64,000 nt of DNA, taken from positions 87,057,485 through 87,121,484 of the forward strand of contig CM046443.1 of assembly GCA_025506515.1 (NCBI GenBank). Direction: 5' to 3'. This document shows, piece by piece, positions 34,116-45,699 of this stretch. This DNA comes from Flaveria trinervia (Eukaryota; Streptophyta; Magnoliopsida; Asterales; Asteraceae). The notes beneath the pieces were generated by a model, which was given only the letters and a program-made list of their open reading frames with translations, ran no database searches and was not told the origin of the DNA. Position numbers and translations under genes: made by a program. The number at the start of each line of letters is the position of its first letter. Positions within the stretch are counted from its first letter, which is position 1.

Positions 34116-35230
34116 CTAAACTTGAAAGGTGATTACTGATATCATCATCATCATCAGTACACCAGATGGAGGACTAGCTACAGAAGATGATGGATTCATA
34201 TGATCGGCAACAGCAGGTGGTTGATAAGGAACATATTGCAGAATGTCCAGATCAAACAACTCCACAGGGTTTTGTGGAATTGTATCCTTAGGGGATTCAT
34301 TGAACTTCACATGCAAGGTTTCTTCAACTATCTTTGTCCGACAGTTGAATACTCTATAAGCCTTGCAAGTGGATGAATATCCAACAAAATACCCTGCTCC
34401 ACCTTAGAATCAAACTTTTGGAGTTGATCCTTTGTGTTGAGAATGTAACAAGGACACCCAAATGCTCTAAAGAATGAAATCAAAGGGGCTAAATGATGTA
34501 AAACTTCATAAGGAGTTTTCATCAACCTCTGATTTACTAAGGCTCTATTCTGTACATAGCAGGCTGTATTGACAGCTTCAGCCCAAAAGGTCAGTGGCAG
34601 ACCAGAATCAGCCAACATGGACCTTGCAGCTTCAATGAGGGTCCTGTTCTTTCTCTCCACTACTCCATTTTGCTCTGGAGTCCTTGGGATGCTATACTGC
34701 CTCTTGATTCCCTTTGACAAGTAAAACTCATTAAGAGTGTGGTTTCTGAATACAGTACCATTGTCACTCCTCACACACTTAACTGGTAGGGAATACCGCT
34801 TCTCAATGTGTAACACAAAGTTCATAATGGACTGAGCAGCCTCATCCTTTGAATGCAAGAAGAAGGTCCATACATATCTAGAGTAATCATCCATAATTAC
34901 CAGACAGTATTTCTTCTTTGCCATACTCATTACCTTCACAGGACCAAAAAGATCCATGTGCAGTAGTTGTAAGAAGGCATTAGCCTTGGATTCTTCTATG
35001 GTTGGGAATGAAACTTTATGTTGTTTCCCTTTTAAGCATGCAGTGCAGATTTCATCACAATTGAACTCCTTTATTGGAAGACCTCTCACTAAACTCTTGT
35101 GGATCAGCTGATTCATGTTTTTGAGATTAACATGACCCAGCCTTCTATGCCACAGTTTAGATTCTTGGAGAGAGGCCTTGGAGAACAAGCATGGATGGCC
35201 TCTTAACTCAATTTTCTTTGACAGATCCAA
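34116..35230 (-). pseudogene. pol: Copia-3 integrase
   Basis: The frame 35,230-34,328 is nearly complete: zinc region HRRLGHVNLKNMNQLIH...CTACLKGK, core with HMDLFGPVKVMSMAKKKYC, MDDYSRYVWTFFL, RSDNGTVF and PEQNGVVERKNRTLIEAAR. All three acidic residues of the DD35E site are present. It ends through KFDSKVEQGILL, then a frameshift, and the linker continues in 34,316-34,116 (MHVKFNESPKDTIPQNPVEL). It inserts cDNA with 5-bp target duplications, as seen at this element's own ends. Confidence 0.8.
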
Positions 35231-35298
35231 TGCATATACTCTTCCTATCCTATTAGCCTTCAGGAGAGTATTATCATCCAGTACTTTGTCAATCAGGC

Positions 35299-35616
35299 TC
35301 AGAACCTTGGAAGACAGAATCCTACAGTTCTGGTTGTGAAAAGAGCAACATGTCCTTTGTCACACATCTGACTGACACTCAACAGATTGTATTTGAGATT
35401 CTCCACATGGTTGACATCATCAAATCTAATATCTCCATTAGACACAAATCCCTTTCCAATGATGTAACCTTTAGCATCATTTCCAAGTAAGACAAATCCC
35501 TTCTTTCCCTGAGAGTAATCATGAAGAAGAGAGCTTCTCCCAGTCATGTGCATGGATCCTCCACTGTCCACATACCAGATGCTTCTTTGGCATGCTGAAG
35601 AACCCTGCACAATCAT
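35299..35616 (-). pseudogene. pol: Copia-3 aspartic protease
   Basis: The active site reads WYVDSGGSMHMTGRSSL, i.e. DSGG where most plant copia proteases have DSGA or DSGC. Downstream NLLSVSQMCDKGH marks the protease C-terminus. Protease processes Gag-Pol. The frame changes after about 35,330. Confidence 0.7.
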
Positions 35617-35640
35617 AAGAAACTAGTTAGCTTTGGAGAC

Positions 35641-38520
35641 CTAAACCTTTTTGGTTTTGGGACTGACTTTATCAACAGATTTAACCATAGTTGGTTTCTC
35701 ATGATTAACAGCTGATGAAGATGGAGATGGTACTGAAATAGATTTGGACCTACAATTCCTCTCCAGTGGTTTGGTCACAGTGGCTTCAAGTTGGTTAACT
35801 CTCCCCAACAGATGCTGAACCATCATAACAAGCTGTGTCTGATTTGAAGCTCGAGCTTTCAGTTCATCTGACACTCCAGAGCTTGTTTTTGATGAGTTCC
35901 TGTGACTCACCATTTCCTCCTTCTTAGATTTCACAGACTTAGTCTTATGTTTATCATGAGGAACAATATCAGCTGTCTTCTGATAAACCGTATCCTTCTT
36001 AGTGGATTTGGGTAAGGCCTTGGGTTTATCAGGTTGAGATGATTGTGGTACAAACTTGGTCTCAAACTCAGTTTTCATTTTATTTATTTCTAGTTTAATG
36101 AGCTCATCCCTTTGGAGCTTTAAACCCTCTTTGTACCAACATTCATCAGATAGATGATTGAATTTACCACAAATTTCACATGGTTATTCTTCATCTTGGA
36201 CATCTTTACTGCTGAAGTGGAAACTGCTAAAGGTGTGATCTTCAGTACTTTCCTCCTATCAGTACTAGGTACTAAAGGATTTGTAACAGCTGAAGACTGG
36301 TAATTCAACTGTTTTCCATCCGTCCTAATAGACTGTTTGATGGATTCCTCAGCAGTTGTTAGTCCATGTATTTCAACTGATTTGAAATGCTTTTCAGATG
36401 TTGGGTCTCTTTCAGTACTTGGGGTACATTGAGGAATAACATCTGAAGTACTCAGCTTTATATGAGTCTTAGTAGTTAGACCATCAGTCAATTTATTTGT
36501 TGAGATCTTAACACTGGTTTCACTCTCTGATCTTAGATTATCATTGGAGAATGACTCACACGATAATGTGGTTTGGAGATTGCTTTCACTTTCAGACTTA
36601 ACTATGGAGTTAGGAGTAAAGTCTGTTGGTGGAGCAGTATGGTTGTAACCAATGCCAAATTTCACATTTGAAGCAGTTTGCTTGCTAAGAAGCATTTCAA
36701 ATCCCTTGCATGATGAGACCCAGCGTTCACACTCAACTTGGGTCACTGCAAGTTTTTCTTTGAGACTCCTGTGGTCTTCCAGAATAACCTCTAGCTTGGC
36801 CTTTTCATCATTTAATTGGCATTTAAGCTTATAAATCTCATCACTTTTACTGTTAAGAGCAGACTCATACTCAGCTTTTCTTTTGAAAATGGTTTTCTCA
36901 AACTCAAGTTTTTGATTTATTAATGCTACATTTGCCTCTCTAATAGAGACAAAGGCAGCTATGCATGATTCAGAACATAACTTGGCTTTAGCCTCTGAAG
37001 ATACCTGAGTTACCTGTGAAGATGATGCATTTGAACAGGAACCCTCAGTAGACTCCAGGGCCTGAGAGCAAGATTTCCAAAAGGGTGTTCACCACCATGT
37101 TGACTAGCACCAGCATAGTATTGCTCAGTGTGACCAGACAAGTTATCAGGTAAGCTACTCCAGTCAACTACTCCAGGTGTGAAGAAGCTGTGATGAGGTT
37201 GTGATTGAGATGGAGATGGGTGAGGTTCTGGTAGTGCATGAGATTGTGGTACTATAGGAGCTTGAACTTGATTTGACTGTGGCATATAATAGCAGGGATA
37301 AGGATATGGCATTTGACCCTGAGGAACAAAATATGCAGGAGAATGAGGGTGTGATGAATGACTTGAACCAGCAGAATGTTGCCCTTTGGATTGTGAATTG
37401 TTATTTGGAAAAGTCAAAAAGGGTGCAAAAGTGTTAGATCCAGTTTATCTACACTCTCTTGCAAAGTGTCCAAGCCTGTGGCATTTGTGACACTTCAACT
37501 TGCTCTTGTCAAAACCGACTTTGGTTTTGTCAGAGAGTCCAGGAAATTTCCTGCCAGTTCTCTTGTAGAATTTCTGAGATCTGATATTGATCAAGGCTAT
37601 TTGCCTCAAAATATCCATCTCTTCTAAATCATCATTAGAAATGCCCTTCAAATCATCCATGATAAAGCATAGATTGTCACTATTATTACCAGGATGACAA
37701 TCAACACTCACAAAGGCATGATTAGAATTGTTTGAGGTGAAATCAATATGCTCATCATAGTGGCATTCTGATCCTACATACTCTGACTCATGACTTACCA
37801 AGGTAGTGTTTCCTGGTACAAAATCATCAGTGAGCTTTCCAGATGATGACAGTTTTCGTTTCTGTTCTATCTCTCTCTCAAATCTGAGCAATTTCCCATG
37901 GAGTTGGGTGAGAGATAGTTTGTCCAAATTTGCACTGGAGCGTAGGACAATAGTATATGTGTCCCATCTCTCAGGCAGTGATCTGAGAAATCTGTTATTC
38001 ATCTGGCTATTTGTGTACTCATGTTTGACCATTTTTAATTCAGAGATCAAACAAGAGAACCGCTCAAAGTGTTGAGTCAGTGTCTCACCCTTCCTATGAG
38101 AGAATGTCTCATATTGTTGGGCAAGGATTTCTCTATTATTTGCCAAGACCTCATCTGTTCCTCCAAATTGTTCTTTCAAGGCATTCCAGAGGTCATGGGC
38201 AGTTTCATAATGCATTAGCCCAGAATAGATTTCATTGGGCAGTGCCATGGCCAGAATTCCATGGGCTTTTGCATCAATCTCAAACAATTTCTTATCCTCA
38301 TCTGAGTATTGCTCCCTCCTCTTCAGAACTATTTGATTGGTTTCCGGGTATTCACCATAGGCTTGTGTGGACCATGTACCACTGATGTCCAACAACCTGA
38401 GCTGTTAACAGACAGGTGATGGAGCATTCGTCGTTGCCATATGTTATACTCATTCCTAACCAGCATCGGAGGCTTGGTTGAGGAACCAGTATTGTGAGGA
38501 TCATTGGAAGGAGTAGTCAT
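35641..38520 (-). pseudogene. gag: Copia-3 gag (broken)
   Basis: It starts MTTPSNDPHNTGSSTKPPML at 38,520, with a frameshift near 38,380. The main frame 38,395-37,445 holds the capsid-like region (ALPNEIYSGLMHYETAHDLW, FSHRKGETLTQHFERF, LPERWDTYTIVLRS) and knuckle CHKCHRLGHFAREC. Then come a Pro/Ser/Gln-rich segment (37,417-37,010) and a long coiled coil (about 36,960-36,700; EKTIFKRKAEYESALNSK). A second knuckle CEICGKFNHLSDEC at about 36,172-36,130 is out of the upstream frame, and a Lys/Ser-rich tail follows (36,078-35,641). Two knuckles separated by a coiled coil is the same plan as in Copia-1/2. Confidence 0.75.
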
Positions 38521-38737
38521 TTTAGGTCCAAATACAATTTAATTTAAGCTTTTAAAAGATTTTACACAGACCACAACATACTCAATGAAAACCAAGAATA
38601 AATCTCAGGATGAATGACCAAAAACACAGAAAATTCAATCTCTATAACCGTTTCTTGCAAAAGTGCTAATTCAATCAAACTTGGATCTTGGATGGCAGTT
38701 TCAATGATCAATTATTAGATCGATCAATGATGAACCA

Positions 38738-38749
38738 GCTCTGATACCA
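38738..38749 (-). promoter_or_regulatory. Copia-3 primer-binding site
   Basis: The minus strand reads TGGTATCAGAGC two bases after the 5' LTR. It is complementary to initiator tRNA-Met. Confidence 0.9.
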
Positions 38750-38751
38750 TT

Positions 38752-39532
38752 TGACAGGATCAGTGATCTCAAGTTTGATGGATTAGAGTGTAACGCAGCG
38801 GAATAAGAACAGAATTAGACAAATTATAGCAAGATTTGATATTCGTATGCATTAAGAACAAATACGGTTGTAAAGAGAGAATATATTTCTGTGAAAAGGA
38901 ATGTTTCAATAATATCAAATGTTTCTGCTCAATCATTCACCGATTACAATTAGGTTGACACTCCTTATATAGAGTGCAATCACTGCTGATATCACGGGAT
39001 AGTGACATCTGGCAGATTTAGTACAAAAATAACTAAAACTTAACAAACTACTGAAATGTTCACAACTACTGAGAACATATCAGAGTGCTAAGTACAAAAC
39101 ATAAAACTACTGATAAGAAACTACTGAAACTACAACGACTGAAGAACAAGCTCTTCAGTCGTTTTACAAAACTACTGAAAAGAAAAACATAAAACTAATG
39201 AAAGAAAACCGTCACAACTACTGAAGAAGACCTCTTCAGCTGTTGTGACAACGACTGATACTTGGTCTTCAGCACTTGTCTTCAGACTTTGTCTTCAGCA
39301 CTTGTCTTCAGACTTTGTCTTCAGCACTTGTGTCTTCAGACTTTGTCTTCAGCACTTGTCTTCAGACTTTGTCTTCAGCACTTGTGTCTTCAGCACTTGT
39401 GTCTTCAGACTTTGTCTTCAACACTTGTGTCTTCAGACTTTGTCTTCAGCACTTGTTTCTTCAGCAGTTGTTGTGACGTCTGTGGGACTTAAGGTTTTTC
39501 TGATCCGGCTCATTGGTTCTTTTGGTCCAACA
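38752..39532 (-). repeat. Copia-3 5' LTR
   Basis: 781 bp, from TGTTGGACC to CCTGTCA on the minus strand. The TATA box TATATAAGG is at 38,971-38,963. Upstream of it lie ACTACTGAAA-type repeats and the CTTCAG array (39,262-39,467). Confidence 0.9.
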
Positions 39533-40740
39533 AACTATCACCCAGATAGCAGCATATCCTCTCGCGGTACGCGGTAACATCATAACAAAGTCCATGGTGA
39601 TGGGCTCCCACTTCCAGTCCGTATATCCAACGGTTGGATCTTTCCACACGGCTTTTGGTGCTCGGCCTTCACTTGTAAACAAGAAAGGCATTTACTCACA
39701 TACTCCGCCACATCGCGTTTCATACCCTGCCACCAATAATCCTTCTTCATGTCTTGATACATTTTCGTAGCACCGGGATGAATAGAGTATCGAGTTTTAT
39801 GAGCTTCATCCATAATCTTTTCACGTAGATCCCCAAAACGAGGAATCCACATTGGTCTGAATCGGGTCCTAACACTGAGTGTGCTTTCACCCAACTTCGC
39901 GACCAGACCTCTCATCTTTCAGAGTTAAGGTGATCTTCCTTCAATTCCTCATCTTGGAACTCTTTGACTTGTTTCATCACATCAGGGGTCATAACCAACT
40001 GATAAGCCTTCACCCGGATCGGCTCGGGTCTCTCCTTTGAGCTAAGGGCATCCGCCACCACATTGGCTTTTCTCGGATGGTAATGGATCTTGCAATCATA
40101 ATCTTTTATGAGCTCCAACCATCTCCTCTACCTCATGTTCAAATCTTTTGGCTCAAAGAAGTACTTTAAGCTCTCGTGATCACTAAATATGGTGCATTTC
40201 TTCCTATATAGGTAGTGTCTCCAAATCTTTAACGTGAGGGCCACAGCTGCTAGCTCCAAATCATGAGTGGGATAATTGACCTCATGAACCTTCAGTTGTC
40301 AGATGCATAGGCTATAACCTTTCTTTTGTGTATCAACACACATCCCAAACCCAAGTAGGAAGCATCTTAATAAACTACCAAATCTTTGCTTTTATCGAGT
40401 AACGACAGAACAGGACATTGACTTAACCTTGCCTTTAACTCCTCAAAAGCCTTCTCTTGAGCTTGACCCCATACAAACTTCACATCCTTGCAGGTTAACT
40501 TAGTCAATGGAGAAGCGATCTTAGAGAAGTCTTGGATGAATCTTCTATAATAGCCTGCCAAACCCAAGAAACTACACATCTCGGATCGCGTCTTCGGAGA
40601 CTTCCATTGCATTACCGTCTCCACTTTTGTCGGGTCCACCACAATTCCTTCAGCATTCACCATGTGACCCAAAAACTGAACCACACATAACCAAAACGCA
40701 CACTTGGAGAATTTAGTATACAACTTCTCCATTCTTAGCT
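39533..40740 (-). pseudogene. pol: Gypsy-A RT C-terminus, RNase H and integrase N-terminal half
   Basis: From 40,740 downward: KLRMEKLYTKFSKCAFWL, then NAEGIVVDPTKVETVMQW and SFLGLAGYYRRFIQDFSKIA (RT connection), an RNase H region with frameshifts, [17 protein letters not shown] (about 40,090-40,040), and the integrase zinc region ([20 protein letters not shown]...[14 protein letters not shown]). The core [13 protein letters not shown] ends at AAIWVIV, where Copia-3 interrupts; the protein resumes at 27,086 as VDRLTKSAHF. The first half of RT is missing beyond 40,740. Confidence 0.75.
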
Positions 40741-41575
40741 TCTGGACACTTAACCAAATTCAGCCTTTTCCAGGTGCATGGCTACTATTTGGGTGCATGG
40801 GGTTTTAGGCGCATGGGGTTTTGGGCGCATGGGGTTTTGGGCGCATGGGAACACTTCGTTTTTTCTGTTGGGCACATGGGCCAGTATTTAGGCACATGGG
40901 CCATTATTTAGGCACATGGGCAGTCTATGTCACACTTAAACAACTAAATTCAATCCCCAATCATCATCTAACATGCTCTAAGCTTAAATCTTACCTTTTA
41001 AGCTATAGAAACGCATTCATAACATTATCATAACCATAAACACACCAAATCAAACCCCACCCACAAACACATTCACATGCATACATACGGGTGAAAACCC
41101 ATTTTATAAAAATGTTCATACATGTATTTCCATCCCTAAATTAGTTTAAAACAAGTAAAAAGGGGGTTCTAGAACTCACCTTGACAAATTTCAGATAAAA
41201 ATTCCTCAAAACCCAAATGCAATTGAGTTCTACCACCTAGAAACCCACCAAAACACACAACCGAACACACACAATCAAACAACCGAGGCATAAGCCGGTT
41301 GCGAACACCATAAAACCATGAATTCTTACCTTGAATTCGACTTTCTTCTTCTTGTTCTTTAAAAGCCAAAGCTTTCTGCTTCTCTCTCTAAAAACCCGAT
41401 GACAAGTGAAGTGTGAGACAAATGGGCGGCCATACCACCTTTATTCACCAACTTTCAAAGTTTTGTCCTTTTGGACACTTTTTACCCCTCAACTTGGGTT
41501 TTATAGCTTTTCTTTCTTTTCCTTCACTTTTATTCTTTCTTTCATAACTTTTAAAAACAATAACCGGGTGTTACA
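40741..41575 (-). repeat. Gypsy-B LTR, second fragment
   Basis: It begins abruptly with TCTGGACACTTAACC, matching the Gypsy-A LTR from about 25,242, and runs to the CCGGGTGTTACA end. Compared with the first fragment at 22,965-23,974, about 270 LTR bases are missing, consistent with one deletion that also removed the 5' half of Gypsy-A. Confidence 0.65.
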
Positions 41576-41652
41576 AGTCCACCCCCCCTTATATAGGTTT
41601 CGTCCCTGAAACCTGTTTCCTCAAAGAATTGTGGGTAATGTTGTCTCATCTC
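41576..41652 (-). pseudogene. Gypsy-B internal tail next to its LTR
   Basis: AGTCCACCCCCCTTATATAGG (read across the LTR edge) and GTGGGTAATG match the Gypsy-A tail at 26,066-26,140. It is cut by Copia-2 and resumes at 55,762. Confidence 0.7.
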
Positions 41653-42358
41653 TATTGATACATGTATGTCCCTAGATCGTGATATGTGAGGTAATAGATC
41701 TTGTTTGGTATGATTAATGAACTGATATTGATAGTCTGTTGGTTATAATGTTTAATAGTTCATTAATGAGTCATGACTGAATTGATTGAGTTTATGATTA
41801 TTTGAATGATTACATATAATATTATATTAATTAATTAAAACATTCAAACTTAATGAAGTTCTCATGCGAATGGCTCATGCGAATGAACCATAAGCATGAA
41901 GAACTTCACACGATTGACTCAGTCGCACGACTGAACCAGGAGACTGGATCAGTCGTACGACTGTAACATAAGATTGGCTCAGTCGCACGACTGAACACTC
42001 AGTCGCACGAATGAACCAACCGCATGGTTCAATCGCACGACTGAACCAAACTAATGGTTCAGTCGCACGATTGAATAGTGCCAACCTATAAATACAACTC
42101 AATTCGTGAAAAACACAGAGATTCGATCAAGTACGATTCAAGTCGAACCCTAGCCGTCCAGAAACCTTCCAAAACGTTCTCCAAGTTCATAGAACACATT
42201 AGATCGATTTCTTATAGATTTCTAACGTTAGTTTCAATCCTTGATTGATTCTTCGTGTGTTCTCACTGATTGGATCGCCAATCAAATAGGATTCCGCACT
42301 ATTTGATCTGGTATACACGTGATCTCTAGGTATTTCAGTCGAATACCAGGTCCTAACA
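41653..42358 (+). repeat. Copia-2 5' LTR
   Basis: 706 bp, beginning TATTGATACATG (the first G of the usual TGTTGA is A here) and ending CCTAACA. It carries the six-unit palindrome array and TATAAATA. Confidence 0.93.
41920..42094 (+). promoter_or_regulatory. Copia-2 5' LTR promoter: six phased palindromes plus TATA box
   Basis: Units start at 41,920, 41,950, 41,980, 42,000, 42,030 and 42,060 (spacing 30, 30, 20, 30, 30). Three are perfect CAGTCG-NN-CGACTG; the others vary only at position 3 of an arm (CAATCG, CGAATG, CGATTG). The last ends at 42,073 and TATAAATA starts at 42,087, a gap of 13 nt. Confidence 0.75.
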
Positions 42359-42360
42359 AG

Positions 42361-42372
42361 TGGTATCAGAGC
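42361..42372 (+). promoter_or_regulatory. Copia-2 primer-binding site
   Basis: TGGTATCAGAGC two bases after the LTR; tRNA-Met type. Confidence 0.92.
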
Positions 42373-42587
42373 TTTTGGCTCTTGATTACATGTTGATTCA
42401 ATCAAGATTGCATAAAAGTTTGTGTTTTTACACTAAAAACGCAATCTTTGGCATCAAAAGTGATCTTGGAAGTTCCCTGCTCATCAAAGTTTGGTTTCTA
42501 CGGACTCAGGCGATTAGAACTTGTGAAATTTCGAATTTTTACGGCTGAAACCCGTCAAACCTAGAAATTTTCGCAAAACAGCAGCTT

Positions 42588-42795
42588 CAATCGCACGACT
42601 GACTCATTCGTACGACTGGACTCCATTCGTATTGCTCATACGCATGATTGGACCTAGTCGCACCTTCATTCGGCCGATTGAACCGTTCGTTCGCATAGCT
42701 CATACGCACTAGATTCATTCGCACGACTGAACCAATCGCCCAGTTCATTCGCACGATTGAACCAATCGCAGAGCTTATACGCACGATTAGCTCAT
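42588..42795 (+). repeat. Copia-2 leader palindrome cluster
   Basis: Units include CAATCGCACGACTG (42,588), CATTCGTACGACTG (42,605), CATTCGGCCGATTG (42,667), CATTCGCACGACTG (42,716), CATTCGCACGATTG (42,746) and a decayed unit at 42,776. The last three are 30 bases apart. They lie between PBS and gag. Confidence 0.65.
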
Positions 42796-42853
42796 TCGCA
42801 TCCTTCAGTCGCATCAGTGAAAGTTTGTTTTTAGATTATAAGTTTATTCGTCA

Positions 42854-45650
42854 TGGAAGATCAGATGTCAGCCTTTACTGCTGGGAAGGACTCAAGGATA
42901 CAGAACCTATTGCTGCTTGAGAGTGAGTGGGGAATCACAATAAACACCAAAGCTTTTGACTTTAGATGGTTCCCCACTGGAAACAACGTTTTGAGATCTA
43001 CCTTAATGGAGTAGATCCTAATCTGTGGGAAGCCATTGAGATAGGTTATAGTACACCAGTGGGAGCTGATGGAGTTAAACTAACATTAAGCGGGATGACA
43101 AACGCACAGAAAGTAAACTACAATGCAGAGAAAAGAGTTTATGCATTGATCACTCAGTCTATCCCCAAAGACATATTCCACCAGTATTCCGAGAACAAGC
43201 AGTCCAAGAAACTGTGGGATGCGCTAGAGAAGAGATATGATGGTAATGCATCATTGAAGGCAATCAAGGCAAAGGAGTTAAAGAAGGAATTCGATAACTT
43301 CTCATCAATTGGAAATGAAAGGTTGGACGAAGTCATAGACAGATTCTACCACTTGATGAGCGAATTGCATGCACATGGAGTGGCTACTACCATGGAAGAG
43401 AAAGTAAGCAACTTCGCAGACGGGTTGCCTGATAAGTGGGCTACATTCGTGTCTAACCTGAGACAGAATGGAATCCTTGTAAAGCTGGATATAAATGAAT
43501 TCATTCTTAAATTGCGAGAAGAAGCACTAAGGATGAAGTATAGAGCTCAGAAGTCTTCTTACACACAAAATCCAGCTTTATACAACGCCACGCCTCAAGC
43601 TAAGACATCTGGAGCACCCCTCCAGACTGCTTTTGTGTCTAGCTCGTCAGGTCCTTCACATGCTTCTCCTTCTGGATCAGACACGTCTGGGTCATCATGT
43701 ACCCATCATAATGGATCAGAAGCAAACGCTACCAAACTGAAGATCGAGAACTTCGGTAATGTGACGTGGAAGTAGCACGAGAACATATGGATCTCTTAGC
43801 AGCAGTGGTTCATTCATATGATGGACTTGTTGCTGGGAAGATTGGAAACTGCCATCTGGCAGATGAGGACTACGAGCAGGTGGATGAGATGGAGCTTGAA
43901 AGAATGGATATAATGTGGGCCTTAGCAAGTGCTGTCCGGAGGGCGAAGAAGTTTGTGAAAAAGACTGGACAGAACTTGGTTGCTACTAAGGACACCACCT
44001 TTGGCTTCGACAAGAGTAAAGTGACCTGCTTAACTGTGGTGAGAAGGGGCACTTCCAAACGAGAATGTGTCAAGCCAAAGAAGACGGGGAATGGGAACCC
44101 GTTCTCATCCTTTACTCACCAGGACAAGCAACCCTCGAATTCTACTTCATCAAACAAGGACCCAAAAGCACTAACGGCTCATGATGATGAAGGACCAGAT
44201 TGGAGTTTCAGGTTGTCTCACAGGAGAATCTAACATTGCTAGTGTTGAGGATATTGACGATGATTCTGCGAGTGAAGGTGATATAGCAGTTGAAATTGCA
44301 ATGTCACATAGTGAAGAAACAACTGCAGCCGAGGTCAGTTACAAGCCAATTGAGGAAGCTTCCACATCATAGATAGAAAAGCCAGAGTCGACAGAACCAG
44401 AATCAATGATGCAGCACTGATGGCTAATCTTCTGAACCAACTCAGGTAAGTACCACTGACCAAATTTTTAATAACCATGCTTGTTCTGATTGTGACACGT
44501 TTAGGAATAGCATCGATGAAAAAGTTGCTAGGTTATTAGATCATAATGATAACTTAGTAAAATATTATGTCTGTGCACTGAGGCAAATAGAGTACTAAAA
44601 CAAAATGAGCATTGTTATAAAGAAAAGATAGACCTATTGACCAAACAAATTAGGGAAACCGAAGTAGTGGCTTTTAACCAAGAAAACGACATTAGGTACT
44701 ATCTTAACTCCCTAGAAGACATAAGAAACAAAAGGCAGTTCTAGAAGTCGAAGTTAATTCATTAAAACAGAAACTGCATAGTTGGACTAGTTCTTCACAC
44801 ATAGTTCAACACTTAGTGAGAGAAAGGAATAACGGGGAGGGATTAGGCTACAAAGTGTTCCACCACCACTGAGACCTTGATGAACACTAAGTCTAGACCA
44901 GTAAATAATAACCCCATCCAGGATCATGGGTGACTACTCCTCTTGTACTGATCCAGACACCTCATGTTCATCTACTGAATCTGGTAAGAAACAAAAGGAG
45001 GCCATTTCAAAGGCAAGGGTAAATTGCCATGTGTTAACATGGAAATGAATTTGAAAAAGTTAATACAGTCAGGGTCAAATAGAGTCAAATCAGAACCTAA
45101 AAGGACTTCAAATGTTACTTTTTCACATGCTTCAAGTCAAAAACCTGTTAACCAAAAAGGAAAACAGGTTAAATCAGTAAAGTTTGTTACACCAGAGAAA
45201 ACATCAAACATCCAAGAGTCAAAAACTAAAGTGATGATGTTTCTAGAGTGTCACGCACTTCTCCACAAAGAAAGACTACTCATAAAGTTGATAGCAGGTC
45301 ATGCTAAACTGTGGAGATGGGGACACATTGCTTCGACTGTCATTTCTATCAGACACCTAGGAAGAAGATTGATCTTCGGGACTCTAGACCTAGGTCTTCT
45401 AAGCGGAGTTCTCTGAATCCACCTAGAAGAGCTAGTGAACCTAAAGTCCAACCTATAAGCCAGAGGACTGTTTATCATAAACAGGCATTGCACAAATCTG
45501 GCTTATGGAAAGAAAAAACCACCCTCGTGTCTGATACTGATAACAAGAAGGAACCTGAGTTACCCTCACCTTCTAAGGTCAATGGGTGGAGTTTATGATG
45601 TGTGATGCCTCTGGGAAAACCAAGACAGTCAAAGCTTGGGTCCTAACCTA
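42854..45650 (+). pseudogene. gag: Copia-2 gag (broken)
   Basis: It starts MEDQMSAFTAGKDSRIQNLL at 42,854, with a frameshift near 42,940. The frame 42,966-43,775 has WKQRFEIYLNGVDPNLWEAI, KKLWDALEKRYDGNASLKAI and LPDKWATFVSNLRQ. It continues at 43,766-44,233 with MDIMWALASAVRRAKKFVKK and a disrupted first knuckle (about 44,025-44,075). A coiled-coil region lies at 44,460-44,780. The last third (45,024-45,598) has a disrupted second knuckle near 45,290-45,345 and SQRTVYHKQALHKSGL. At least seven single-base breaks are visible compared with Copia-1. Confidence 0.75.
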
Positions 45651-45699
45651 AACTGATTCATTTACTATGTATGGCAGGGTGTTCGATATAGTGCGGAAC

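Larger units (their letters stand above)
27087..39532 (-). mobile_element. Copia-3: complete large Ty1/copia element with accessory ORF
   Basis: Both LTRs are present (38,752-39,532 and 27,087-27,905), flanked by a perfect 5-bp target duplication AACTA (27,082-27,086 and 39,533-39,537). Minus-strand order: LTR, PBS, gag, protease, integrase, RT, RNase H, repeat-rich non-coding region, aORF, polypurine tract, LTR. Length is 12,446 bp. It interrupts the Gypsy-A integrase. It belongs to a different family from Copia-1/2/4, with distinct LTRs and palindromes, but its aORF has the same position and a distantly similar N-terminal region. Frame breaks occur in all genes. Confidence 0.92.
23975..40740 (-). 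mobile_element. Gypsy-A: Ty3/gypsy chromovirus, 5' truncated, split by Copia-3
   Basis: Minus-strand order from high to low coordinates: RT C-terminus, RNase H and integrase zinc region (40,740-39,533), Copia-3 insertion, rest of integrase and chromodomain (27,086-26,090), polypurine tract, 3' LTR (26,065-23,975). The RT-before-integrase order and chromodomain-like tail identify a Tekay/Del-type chromovirus. The 5' LTR, gag, protease and first half of RT are missing at the 40,740 junction. Confidence 0.75.

Noticed and set aside
41920..42073. CRISPR-like array with repeats every 30 bp
   Set aside because: The repeats are short palindromes in a plant LTR with a TATA box. There are no cas genes and the genome is eukaryotic.
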